This document shows, one piece after another, positions 1-6,257 of a stretch of 18,221 bases of DNA. Location: contig JBBQPM010000134.1 of the NCBI GenBank assembly GCA_038217425.1, positions 1 to 18,221 on the forward strand, written 5' to 3'. The DNA comes from JAIEPT01 sp038217425. Its GTDB lineage: Bacteria; Planctomycetota; Planctomycetia; Gemmatales; Gemmataceae. Position 1 is the stretch's first letter. Each line of letters begins with the position of its first letter. The notes below the pieces were generated by a model, which searched no databases, was not told the DNA's origin, and was given only the letters and a program-made list of their open reading frames with translations. Position numbers and translations under genes: made by a program.

Positions 1-55
1 GCTCCAAAACGATCTGCTGAAAAGCCGTTTCCGCCGCGATCAATGCAAAAGCCAT
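1..55 (-). CDS. N-terminus of an unidentified leftward protein, cut by window edge
   Basis: A leftward reading frame opens with ATG at 55-53 and stays open to base 1, giving 18 codons that read MAFALIAAETAFQQIVLE. An AAGGAAGG sequence lies 8 bases upstream of the ATG on the minus strand, which fits a ribosome-binding site. The gene would be divergent from the propeller gene at 211 and share the 155-base space with it. Too little is visible to name a family. It could be a chance frame, but the placement and the ribosome-binding site favour a real start. Confidence 0.45.
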   Translation of the reverse strand, partial: MAFALIAAETAFQQIVLE

Positions 56-168
56 GGGAGGAACCTTCCTTGGTTAATATGGATTACCCCCCTCTTTTAA
101 CTCATCGCCGTATTTTGTGCCAGAAAGAATTGGCGCGCCCCGCCGTCCCTGGGCTTTCGTCGGGCATG

Positions 169-177
169 TGTTATAAA
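169..177 (+). promoter_or_regulatory. Extended -10 promoter for the propeller gene
   Basis: TG at 169-170, one base, then TATAAA at 172-177 form an extended -10 element. A transcript starting near 184 would have a leader of about 27 bases before the ATG at 211. No convincing -35 element is seen, which is usual for extended -10 promoters. Confidence 0.45.
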
Positions 178-210
178 ATCTCCAGTGCCGCCCCACCCCG
201 GAGTTCCCGC

Positions 211-1419
211 ATGCGACTCACTTGCCTCGTACTCCTCTCATTGCCCGCATCGGCATTCGCGGACCACTGGCCCGGCTGGCGCGGCCCCGCCGGCCAAGGC
301 GTCGCCAACGACAAGGGCTACGTCACCACTTGGTCCCAGACCGAAAACATCAAGTGGAAGATCCCCCTCCCCGGTGCCGGCGTGAGCACCCCCATCGTCT
401 GGGGCAACCATGTTTTTCTCACCTCCTCCCACGGGCGCCTGAACGATCGCCTCACGGTCTACGCCTTCGATCGCCGGGACGGCAAACAACTTTGGCACAC
501 GCGTCTCTTCGGCTCGTCGCCGACCGATCTCTACGCCCCCGGCGGCATGGCCGTGCCCACGCCGTGTACCGACGGCAAACTTCTCTACGTCCTGTTCGGC
601 ACCGGTGATTTGGCGGCTCTGGATTTCCAGGGCAACCCCGTCTGGATTCGCTCGCTGGCCGAGGAGTACGGCCCATTCCGCAACCGCTGGGGCATGGGCG
701 CTTCGCCGATCCTCGTCAAGGGAAAGTTGATCGTGCAGGTCGATCACTGGAGTCAGTCATACCTGCTTGCGGTGGAGCCACGCACCGGCAAGAATCTGTG
801 GAAGACCGACCGCACTGCCGCCGTCAACTGGTCGACGCCCGCGGCCGTCCAGACCAAGGACGGTACGCAGATCGTCGCCATCGGCACCCATCACGTGCGC
901 GGCTATGACGCCGGCACCGGCGCCGAGATGTGGTGGGCGGAAGGAACCCATCAGCAGTGCATCCCGAGCCCGGTGTCACGGAAGGATCTGGTCATCGCCT
1001 GCTCGGGGACGAACACCCTCGCCATCAAGCTCGACGGCGCCACGGGCGATCTCACCAAGTCGAACGTCGCCTGGACGAACAAGAAAGCCGGCGCGTTCAT
1101 CCCGTCCCCGGTGCTCGCGGACAAGTATCTCTACGTCCCGCTCGACAAGGGCTTCACGCTCTGCCTCGACGCCGAGACGGGCGAACAGCTCTGGCGCGAA
1201 CGGCTCGGCGATTCGTTCCACGCTTCGCCGATCGTGGCCGAGGGACGCGTCTACTTCTTCAGCAAGAGCGGCCTGGTCAACGTCGTGAAGGCGGGCGCCA
1301 AGTTCGAGGAGTTGAGCCGAAATGACCTGGGCGAGGAGATCATCGCCGGTCCTGCGTTCTCCGCAGGGGACATCTTCCTGCGCACCGGAAAACATCTGTA
1401 CTGCATCGGACGTAAGTGA
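211..1419 (+). CDS. Exported PQQ-like beta-propeller repeat protein
   Basis: A 402-residue protein. The frame is open further upstream to 43, but ATG 211 is chosen because it has GGAG 7 bases before it and opens a signal peptide (MRLTCLVLLSLPASAFA, cleavage likely before DHW). The mature N-terminus carries HWPGWRGPAGQG, a motif common in planctomycete secreted propeller proteins. At least five PQQ-like blades are visible from their D-x-x-x-G-x-x-x-W pattern, for example FDRRDGKQLWHTRL (about residues 86-99), EPRTGKNLWKT, YDAGTGAEMWW and LDAETGEQLWRERL near the C-terminus. It probably folds as a BamB/quinoprotein-like propeller outside the cytoplasm. The blades alone do not show enzymatic activity or quinone binding, and they may serve in protein-protein contacts. 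The PII gene starts 38 bases downstream and could be co-transcribed. Confidence 0.88.
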   Translation: MRLTCLVLLSLPASAFADHWPGWRGPAGQGVANDKGYVTTWSQTENIKWKIPLPGAGVSTPIVWGNHVFLTSSHGRLNDRLTVYAFDRRDGKQLWHTRLFGSSPTDLYAPGGMAVPTPCTDGKLLYVLFGTGDLAALDFQGNPVWIRSLAEEYGPFRNRWGMGASPILVKGKLIVQVDHWSQSYLLAVEPRTGKNLWKTDRTAAVNWSTPAAVQTKDGTQIVAIGTHHVRGYDAGTGAEMWWAEGTHQQCIPSPVSRKDLVIACSGTNTLAIKLDGATGDLTKSNVAWTNKKAGAFIPSPVLADKYLYVPLDKGFTLCLDAETGEQLWRERLGDSFHASPIVAEGRVYFFSKSGLVNVVKAGAKFEELSRNDLGEEIIAGPAFSAGDIFLRTGKHLYCIGRK

Positions 1420-1457
1420 TTCGACTCGAGTCTCTCCAGAGCAGAAAGCGATTCGCG

Positions 1458-1805
1458 ATGAAGTTGATCCTGGCCATCATCCGTCCCGACAAGGTCGAGG
1501 CGGTCAAGGAAGCTCTGAACAAGGTCGAAGTCTTTCGGCTCACGATCGTTGACGTGCAGGGCTTCGGCCGACAGAAGGGACACTCGGAAGTCTACCGCGG
1601 TCATGAGCTGACGATCAACCTCGTGAACAAGGTGCAGCTCCAGATCGCGGTGAACGAGGACTTCGTGGAGCCGACCGTGAACGCGATCATGGAGGCAGGC
1701 CGAACCGGACCCGAGGGACGCATCGGCGACGGCAAGATCTTCATCTTGCCGCTGGAGGACTGCATCCGCATCCGCACCGCCGAGCGCGGCCCGGAGGCGA
1801 TTTAG
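1458..1805 (+). CDS. PII nitrogen-regulatory protein lacking the uridylylation tyrosine
   Basis: A 115-residue PII (GlnB/GlnK) family protein. Such proteins are trimeric sensors of 2-oxoglutarate, ATP and ADP that control nitrogen enzymes and transporters by contact. ATG 1458 is chosen because it starts the canonical MKLILAIIRPDKVEAVKEAL strand and helix. The T-loop shows GFGRQKGH (about 35-42) and EVYRGHEL, and the phosphate-binding IGDGKIF lies near 89-95. The C-terminal RIRTAERGPEAI is also typical. Residue 51, the uridylylated Tyr in E. coli GlnB, is Leu here. Three extra residues sit in RTGPEGRIGDGK, where E. coli has TGKIGDGK. The protein may therefore not be modified by GlnD at the usual site. 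No amtB or glnA lies beside it. It follows the propeller gene by 38 bases and converges on aspS. The family call is firm; whether it is GlnB or GlnK is not decided. Confidence 0.93.
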   Translation: MKLILAIIRPDKVEAVKEALNKVEVFRLTIVDVQGFGRQKGHSEVYRGHELTINLVNKVQLQIAVNEDFVEPTVNAIMEAGRTGPEGRIGDGKIFILPLEDCIRIRTAERGPEAI

Positions 1806-1819
1806 CACCCCCGTTTAGC

Positions 1820-1837
1820 CGCCGACTCCTGTCGGCG
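1820..1837. terminator. Short GC hairpin between convergent PII and aspS genes
   Basis: A perfect 7-bp stem CGCCGAC/GTCGGCG encloses the loop TCCT, in the 54-base gap between two converging genes. There is no T-tract on either strand, so intrinsic termination is only a guess. The hairpin could also be a REP-like intergenic repeat. Confidence 0.35.
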
Positions 1838-1859
1838 CGGACGTCCCCCGGTTGCCGAT

Positions 1860-3656
1860 CTAAAGCCCCAACTCCTTGAGCTGCTTCGCATCGACCGTCG
1901 CCGGCGCTCCGGTCATCATGTCGCGCGCCTTCTGATTCTTGGGGAACGCGATCACGTCGCGGATGTTCGTCGTCTGCGCCAACATCATCGCCCAGCGGTC
2001 CAGGCCGAGCGCCACGCCCCCGTGCGGCGGGGCCCCGAACTTGAGCGCGTCGAGCAAGAATCCGAAGCGCGCCTTGGCCTGTTCCGGCGTCATGCCCAAG
2101 AGCGCGAAGAGCCGGCTCTGCACGTCGGGGTTGTGGATACGAATGCTGCCGCCGCCGCACTCGTAGCCGTTGATGATCAAGTCGTATGCCTTGGCGCGCA
2201 CCTTGCCCGTATCGCTTTCGAGAATCGCCAGGTCTTCGTCCATCGGTGCCGTAAACGGGTGATGATTCGCGGCGAAACGCTTCTCGTCCGCGTCCCACAT
2301 GAACGACGGAAAATCGACGACCCACGCAATCTTGTAGTCCGGCTTCGTGTTGTCGTAGAGCTTGAGCTGAGCGGCAAGGTGCGTCCGAAGCGCCCCGAGC
2401 GCGGCACATACCGTATCGTGCGTGTCGGCCACGAACAGCAGCAAGTCGCCCGGCTCGGCGTTCATCGCAGCCTTGAGTTCCGCCTGCACATCGGCAGGGA
2501 AGAACTTCTCGATCGACGACGTCAACTTGTCCCCCTCCATCTTCATCCACGCCAAGCCCTTGGCGCCGTACGTCGTGAGATACTCCGTCAGCTTGCCGCC
2601 CGGCTTCAGCTCCGTGTTCGAAAACTTGTCGGCCGCGCTCTTGGCGTTGATGCCGCGGACCACGCCCCCCTTCGCGAGCAGATCGTGAAAGACCTTGAAC
2701 GTCGTCCGCTGCGCGAGCCCGCTGATATCCACGATCTCGAGCCCATACCGCAAGTCGGGCTTGTCGCTGCCGTACTTGAGCATGACGTCGTCGTATCGCA
2801 GCCGAGGCAACGGCGTCGCGATCGTGACGCCCAGGCACTTCTGAAACACGTCCACGGTTAATCCTTCGATCACGCGGAAAATGTCGTCCATCTCGACGAA
2901 CGACATCTCGAGATCGAGCTGCGTGAACTCCGGCAGCCGATCGGCGCGCAGATCCTCGTCGCGCAAACAGCGAGCGATCTGGAAGTACTTGTCGTACCCG
3001 GCCACCATCAGAAGTTGTTTGTAAATCTGCGGCGACTGCGGGAGCGCATACCAGTGTCCGGGATGCACCCGGCTCGGCACGAGATAATCGCGGGCGCCTT
3101 CCGGCGTGCTGCGGCCCAACAGCGGCGTCTCCAGTTCGAGGAAGCCCTGAGCGTCGAGGAAGTCGCGAATGACCTTGTTGAGTCGATGCCGCATCTGCAG
3201 CGTCCGCTGCAGCGTAGGCCGGCGCAGATCGAGATACCGATATTGCAGCCGCAGGTCTTCATTCGCGAGGTCCGCGTCTTGCAACGTCCCGTCGTCTTGC
3301 GGGATCGACTGCACTTCGAAGGGGGGCGTCGGGCAGCGATTGAGCACCGTGAACGACTGTACCAGCACCTCGACGGCGCCGGTCGGCAACTTCTCGTTCG
3401 TCTTGCCCGGCAGCCGATTGCGGACGGTTCCCTGCACCGACAGCACCCATTCATTGCGGATGTCGTCGGCATGGTGGAAGTCGTCGTGCTCGGCTTCGAA
3501 GACGACTTGCGTGAGGCCGTAGCGGTCGCGGAGATCGACGAAGATCTGATCGTTGTACGCGCGGTAGGTATTGACCCAGCCGTTGAGAGTGACGCTTTGC
3601 CCGACGTGAGATTCGCGAAGTTCGCCGCACGTGAGAGACCGCTGCCAGTTCGCCAT
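1860..3656 (-). CDS. aspS: Aspartate--tRNA ligase
   Basis: A 598-residue bacterial-type class IIb aminoacyl-tRNA synthetase, which charges tRNA-Asp (and possibly tRNA-Asn) with aspartate in the cytoplasm. In order it has an OB-fold anticodon domain (about 15-110), the linker containing YRYLDLRRP (about 139-147), the flipping loop LLGRSTPEGARDYLVPSR (about 179-196), motif 2 RDEDLRADR (232-240) with PEFTQLDLEMSF, a GAD-type insertion (roughly 290-420), and motif 3 GLDRWAMM (from 551). Length matches the family. One oddity is that the usual ADRQPEFTQ reads ADRLPEFTQ, with Leu at 241. The start is fixed by the conserved N-terminal WQRSLTCGEL; a weak GAAAGG lies upstream. It sits downstream of the caspase-fold gene on the same strand, but a hairpin separates them. 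Discriminating and non-discriminating types cannot be told apart by eye. Confidence 0.97.
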   Translation of the reverse strand: MANWQRSLTCGELRESHVGQSVTLNGWVNTYRAYNDQIFVDLRDRYGLTQVVFEAEHDDFHHADDIRNEWVLSVQGTVRNRLPGKTNEKLPTGAVEVLVQSFTVLNRCPTPPFEVQSIPQDDGTLQDADLANEDLRLQYRYLDLRRPTLQRTLQMRHRLNKVIRDFLDAQGFLELETPLLGRSTPEGARDYLVPSRVHPGHWYALPQSPQIYKQLLMVAGYDKYFQIARCLRDEDLRADRLPEFTQLDLEMSFVEMDDIFRVIEGLTVDVFQKCLGVTIATPLPRLRYDDVMLKYGSDKPDLRYGLEIVDISGLAQRTTFKVFHDLLAKGGVVRGINAKSAADKFSNTELKPGGKLTEYLTTYGAKGLAWMKMEGDKLTSSIEKFFPADVQAELKAAMNAEPGDLLLFVADTHDTVCAALGALRTHLAAQLKLYDNTKPDYKIAWVVDFPSFMWDADEKRFAANHHPFTAPMDEDLAILESDTGKVRAKAYDLIINGYECGGGSIRIHNPDVQSRLFALLGMTPEQAKARFGFLLDALKFGAPPHGGVALGLDRWAMMLAQTTNIRDVIAFPKNQKARDMMTGAPATVDAKQLKELGL

Positions 3657-3738
3657 GAGAAGGAGCCTTTCGTGAGGATACAGTCGTTTCCTTCAATGTA
3701 GAGTTTGGCGGAGCGGGGGCGAGGTTCGCGCAAGGCAA

Positions 3739-3770
3739 GGGCCGTCAGGAAACAAGTTCCCTGACGGCCC
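3739..3770 (-). terminator. Hairpin after the caspase-fold peptidase gene
   Basis: Perfect 11-bp arms GGGCCGTCAGG (3739-3749) and CCTGACGGCCC (3760-3770) lie 20 bases beyond the stop of the gene at 3791-5404 and upstream of aspS. On the minus strand only TTGCCTT follows, so the U-tract is weak. It probably ends or attenuates the upstream transcript. Confidence 0.55.
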
Positions 3771-3790
3771 GCGGCGGATCGGAATTTATC

Positions 3791-5404
3791 CTAGCGATTC
3801 TGCACGGACAGGACGAACGCGCCGAGTTCGCCCGGGTTGAACGACGTCACAATCAAGCGATAGGTGCCGGTCTGCGTCGGCCGAAATTGGAGCCGGGAGT
3901 TCAGCCCCTCGCCGCCGTCGTCGTTGAAGGCGAGCTGCTGGCCTTGAGAATTCTCCACGCGAAGGAAGGTGTCGAAGGCATTGCTCATTACATCAATCTG
4001 GTAGACCTTGCCGGCATCGAGCTTGACTTCAATGACCTTGTGTCGGCTCTGCCGCATCATCCGATCGAAGGGATCGGCGGCGTTGAGTTGGCCCTGGAAG
4101 ACGTTGCCGTTGAGCGGTTGGCCGGGGACGACCTGGCCCGGAAGCGGCTGACCCGGAAAGGGCTGTCCGGGGTTCAGTCCGGTAAACTGACCCAGCGGGC
4201 TGGTCGACTTCGGTTCGATGGTGGCAACGGTATAAGCATCCTTGGTGCGAACGCGGAGGACGAAGTCGCCGACGGCGCCGTTGTCCGAGGAGCTGACGAC
4301 GAAGCGAAAGTTGCCAGCCTGGGCGGGCGTCAAAATCGTGCGAGCGTTCGTGCCGCCGCCGCCGAAATCGCGTTCCGCAAGCACCGCCCCCTTGCCATCC
4401 TCGACGCGAAGGTACGTGGGGAAGTAGCCGGGGTTGTGCGGGCCCGCAAAGCCATTGCCGCTCATCAGATCGACGACGAACTCCTTGCCGGCCGGCAGCG
4501 TCGTCTCGAAAGACTTGAAATGGCTCGCTTGGCGAACCTTGTCCATCGGGTCCTGCTTCGTGAGCTTGCCGCGGACGATGAACGACTTCTCCTGGTGCGC
4601 GAGGATCATCGATTCCGACAGCGACGGGGAATGATCCATCTCGCAGTCATGGCCCGAAACTTTGCGATCGCGAAGCTTTTGGTGCAGACGATAGAAAGTG
4701 AACCGGCGCGCTTCCTTGAGCGTCACCAGACCGTCGCCGTCGGCGTCGGCTTCCCCCTTGAGACCTTCGTCGACGGACTTGGCAAACGGGCTAAAAGTCG
4801 GCATCGAAGCCGTCAGCTGTGTCGCGGCGCTGGAGACCATCAGCAGCACGCCCCCCTGGCCCGCTTCGTGATAGCGATCCAGAAGCGGCCCCGCATTGAC
4901 GCGCAACATCCCCGAAAAACAGGAGTCGATCATGATCCAAACGGTTTGTCCCTTGTCCGCGGCTGCCTGAGCAAGATCAAAAATCGCCTGTTGCGTCAGC
5001 TGCGTCGACACCGGATTGCGCGAATCGAAGTCGACCGGCAAAAATCTCCAGCCCCCAACCCCCTTGTCGCCGTGCCCGCTGAGGAACAGAACGATGTGGT
5101 CCTTGGCTTTGCCCGTCGTCGACAGCGCCTTCATCTCGCGTTCGATGTTCTCCTTCGTCGCCTGGTTGTCGACCAGAACCTTCGTGTTCACGCTGGCGAA
5201 CAGCTTCCCTTCCTGGCTGCGAAAAAATTGTCCCGCGGTCGTGGCGTCATTCGCGCAACCCGTGAGCTTGCTTGCCTTTTGGTACTGATCGACGCCCACG
5301 GCAAGAACGTACGCATTGGGCTGCGTCGCCTGTGCGACTTGAAAGTTCGCGACCAAGAAACTGAGCGCGAGACCGAAACTACAGCGGAAAAGAGACGTTC
5401 GCAT
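3791..5404 (-). CDS. Exported caspase-fold (peptidase C14) protein with two PPC-like domains
   Basis: A 537-residue protein. A signal peptide (MRTSLFRCSFGLALSFLVANFQVAQA) precedes a caspase/metacaspase fold (about 30-215). The catalytic dyad is visible as His111 in LFLSGHGD and Cys162 in MIDSCFSG. An EF-hand-like loop, DADGDGLVTLKE (220-231), could bind calcium, which activates several metacaspases. Two domains resembling bacterial pre-peptidase C-terminal (PPC) domains follow (about 275-387 and 435-536), joined by a linker of PGQP repeats (412-430). It is probably a secreted or periplasmic cysteine peptidase; in metacaspases specificity is for Arg/Lys. GGGAG lies 6 bases before the ATG. It has its own transcription unit: a terminator stands upstream at 5498-5528 and a hairpin follows its stop. 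The substrate and physiological role cannot be inferred from the neighbours. Confidence 0.92.
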   Translation of the reverse strand: MRTSLFRCSFGLALSFLVANFQVAQATQPNAYVLAVGVDQYQKASKLTGCANDATTAGQFFRSQEGKLFASVNTKVLVDNQATKENIEREMKALSTTGKAKDHIVLFLSGHGDKGVGGWRFLPVDFDSRNPVSTQLTQQAIFDLAQAAADKGQTVWIMIDSCFSGMLRVNAGPLLDRYHEAGQGGVLLMVSSAATQLTASMPTFSPFAKSVDEGLKGEADADGDGLVTLKEARRFTFYRLHQKLRDRKVSGHDCEMDHSPSLSESMILAHQEKSFIVRGKLTKQDPMDKVRQASHFKSFETTLPAGKEFVVDLMSGNGFAGPHNPGYFPTYLRVEDGKGAVLAERDFGGGGTNARTILTPAQAGNFRFVVSSSDNGAVGDFVLRVRTKDAYTVATIEPKSTSPLGQFTGLNPGQPFPGQPLPGQVVPGQPLNGNVFQGQLNAADPFDRMMRQSRHKVIEVKLDAGKVYQIDVMSNAFDTFLRVENSQGQQLAFNDDGGEGLNSRLQFRPTQTGTYRLIVTSFNPGELGAFVLSVQNR

Positions 5405-5497
5405 GGCGATCTCCCAGGGATTTTTAGTGGATGCTACATTCCTCTATCACCCTTAACGCAAACGGATCGGCAAAGCGGACAAAAAAAACCGGCTCCC

Positions 5498-5528
5498 AAA
5501 AAAAACGCCTCGCGGATTGCGAAGCGTT
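5498..5528 (-). terminator. Strong rho-independent terminator of the LTxxQ gene
   Basis: On the minus strand a 10-bp stem (AACGCTTCGC/GCGAGGCGTT, one G-T wobble) with a 5-base loop is followed by eight T residues. It lies 29 bases after the stop codon at 5558 and separates that gene from the caspase-fold gene. Confidence 0.85.
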
Positions 5529-5557
5529 GCCCAAAGCGGGTGAGGGAAACGATCGCC

Positions 5558-5872
5558 TTACTTCTCAGTCTTCTTGGGGGGCGCCGTTTCGCCGATAAAC
5601 GCCTTTTTTTGATCTTCCGTCAGAACCTTCATCAATTCGACCCGCTCCGCCATCTTGGTAGCCTTCAACTTTTCGTCCAAATCCGCGAACTTTGCCTTGA
5701 ATTCCTTCTGAATCGAGTAGATCCGCGTCTTCTGCTCTTCCGTGAGATTGAGCGCCTTGAACCCGGCAGGTAGAAAGCCCTTAATCTTGTCCTTCTCCTG
5801 CGACGCACCGACAGACACCAGAAGACCGATGCCCACCGTACAAATCCCCAGAATCGCGCTGAGACGAATCAT
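5558..5872 (-). CDS. Small exported LTxxQ (Spy/CpxP-like) protein
   Basis: A 104-residue protein with a signal peptide (MIRLSAILGICTVGIGLLVSVGASQ) and a mostly charged helical mature part. Two LTxxQ motifs are present, LTEEQ (43-47) and LTEDQ (84-88), with a helix rich in K, E and A between them and a lysine-rich tail (PPKKTEK). The paired motifs and size resemble the Spy/CpxP group of periplasmic chaperone or stress-sensor proteins, but the match is short and such repeat proteins are common in planctomycetes with no known role. GGAG lies 5 bases before the ATG. A sigma70-like promoter and an intrinsic terminator bracket the gene, so it is a monocistronic unit. Confidence 0.72.
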   Translation of the reverse strand: MIRLSAILGICTVGIGLLVSVGASQEKDKIKGFLPAGFKALNLTEEQKTRIYSIQKEFKAKFADLDEKLKATKMAERVELMKVLTEDQKKAFIGETAPPKKTEK

Positions 5873-5925
5873 AAAGACTCCGCTGCAAATGAATTTCAGG
5901 TAAGTTCAAGTCCCGATCAATACCA

Positions 5926-5954
5926 AGTATCTCGGCGAAGAAATCGACCGTCAA
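5926..5954 (-). promoter_or_regulatory. Sigma70-type promoter for the LTxxQ gene
   Basis: Read leftward, TTGACG (5954-5949) and GATACT (5931-5926) are separated by exactly 17 bases. A start site near 5919 would give a leader of about 46 bases before the ATG at 5872. Confidence 0.65.
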
Positions 5955-6107
5955 CAGAAATCTTTCGCGATTCTGCAATTTTTTCTTCGCACATGCCGGA
6001 GAAAGGGCTTTCCCTGCGGACTCGGCCCTTCGCCTAGCGAGCGCTTCAGGCGATGAAGAAATGGCCGGCACGGAGCCGCCTCGATCTAGGGAAAAATTTC
6101 GGATTCA

Positions 6108-6136
6108 TTGCAACCGGAAGTCCGAGCGAGTACATT
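6108..6136 (+). promoter_or_regulatory. Possible promoter for the 998-residue membrane protein
   Basis: TTGCAA (6108-6113) and TACATT (6131-6136) are 17 bases apart, and each matches the sigma70 consensus at four of six positions. The position fits a transcript covering the relic frame and the gene at 6254. Confidence 0.35.
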
Positions 6137-6159
6137 TTAACGAGCGCGAGGCGCCTACT

Positions 6160-6257
6160 ATGAGCTTCATCGCGGATGCCCAGTGGTTCGTTGCCTGGCG
6201 TGCGACAAATTGTTCGAGCTCCAAGCTGAGAAACTCGTACCGGAGGATGCACCATGA
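6160..6257 (+). pseudogene. Possible broken zinc-ribbon mini-gene ahead of the 998-residue protein
   Basis: ATG 6160 has GAGG 8 bases upstream and reads MSFIA. Two bases later, in another frame, the run from 6177 reads CPVVRCLACDKLFEL and ends at TGA 6255-6257. That stop overlaps the next gene's ATG as ATGA. Many planctomycete zinc-ribbon proteins begin MxxxxCPxCG... and continue VRCPxCxxxFE, so the two parts look like one short gene joined across a frameshift, with the middle lost. The downstream gene ends in a similar ribbon (RYCILCDRLF). In its own frame the ribbon part has no ATG, only GTG 6183. It could be chance, a relic, or a very short coupled leader peptide. Confidence 0.28.

Larger units (their letters stand above)
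5873..6253. other. Divergent intergenic region of 381 bases
   Basis: This space lies between the leftward LTxxQ gene and the rightward 998-residue protein gene. It holds a clear leftward promoter (5926-5954), a weaker rightward candidate (6108-6136) and a small zinc-ribbon-like relic (6160-6257). No RNA gene, tandem repeat or large hairpin was seen in the rest. Confidence 0.6.

Noticed and set aside
3887..5773. 628-codon rightward open frame opposite the caspase-fold gene
   Set aside because: It is antisense to a gene with signal peptide, catalytic dyad and PPC-like domains, and its translation is low-complexity and rich in R, A, L and E. Long antisense frames are expected in GC-rich DNA.
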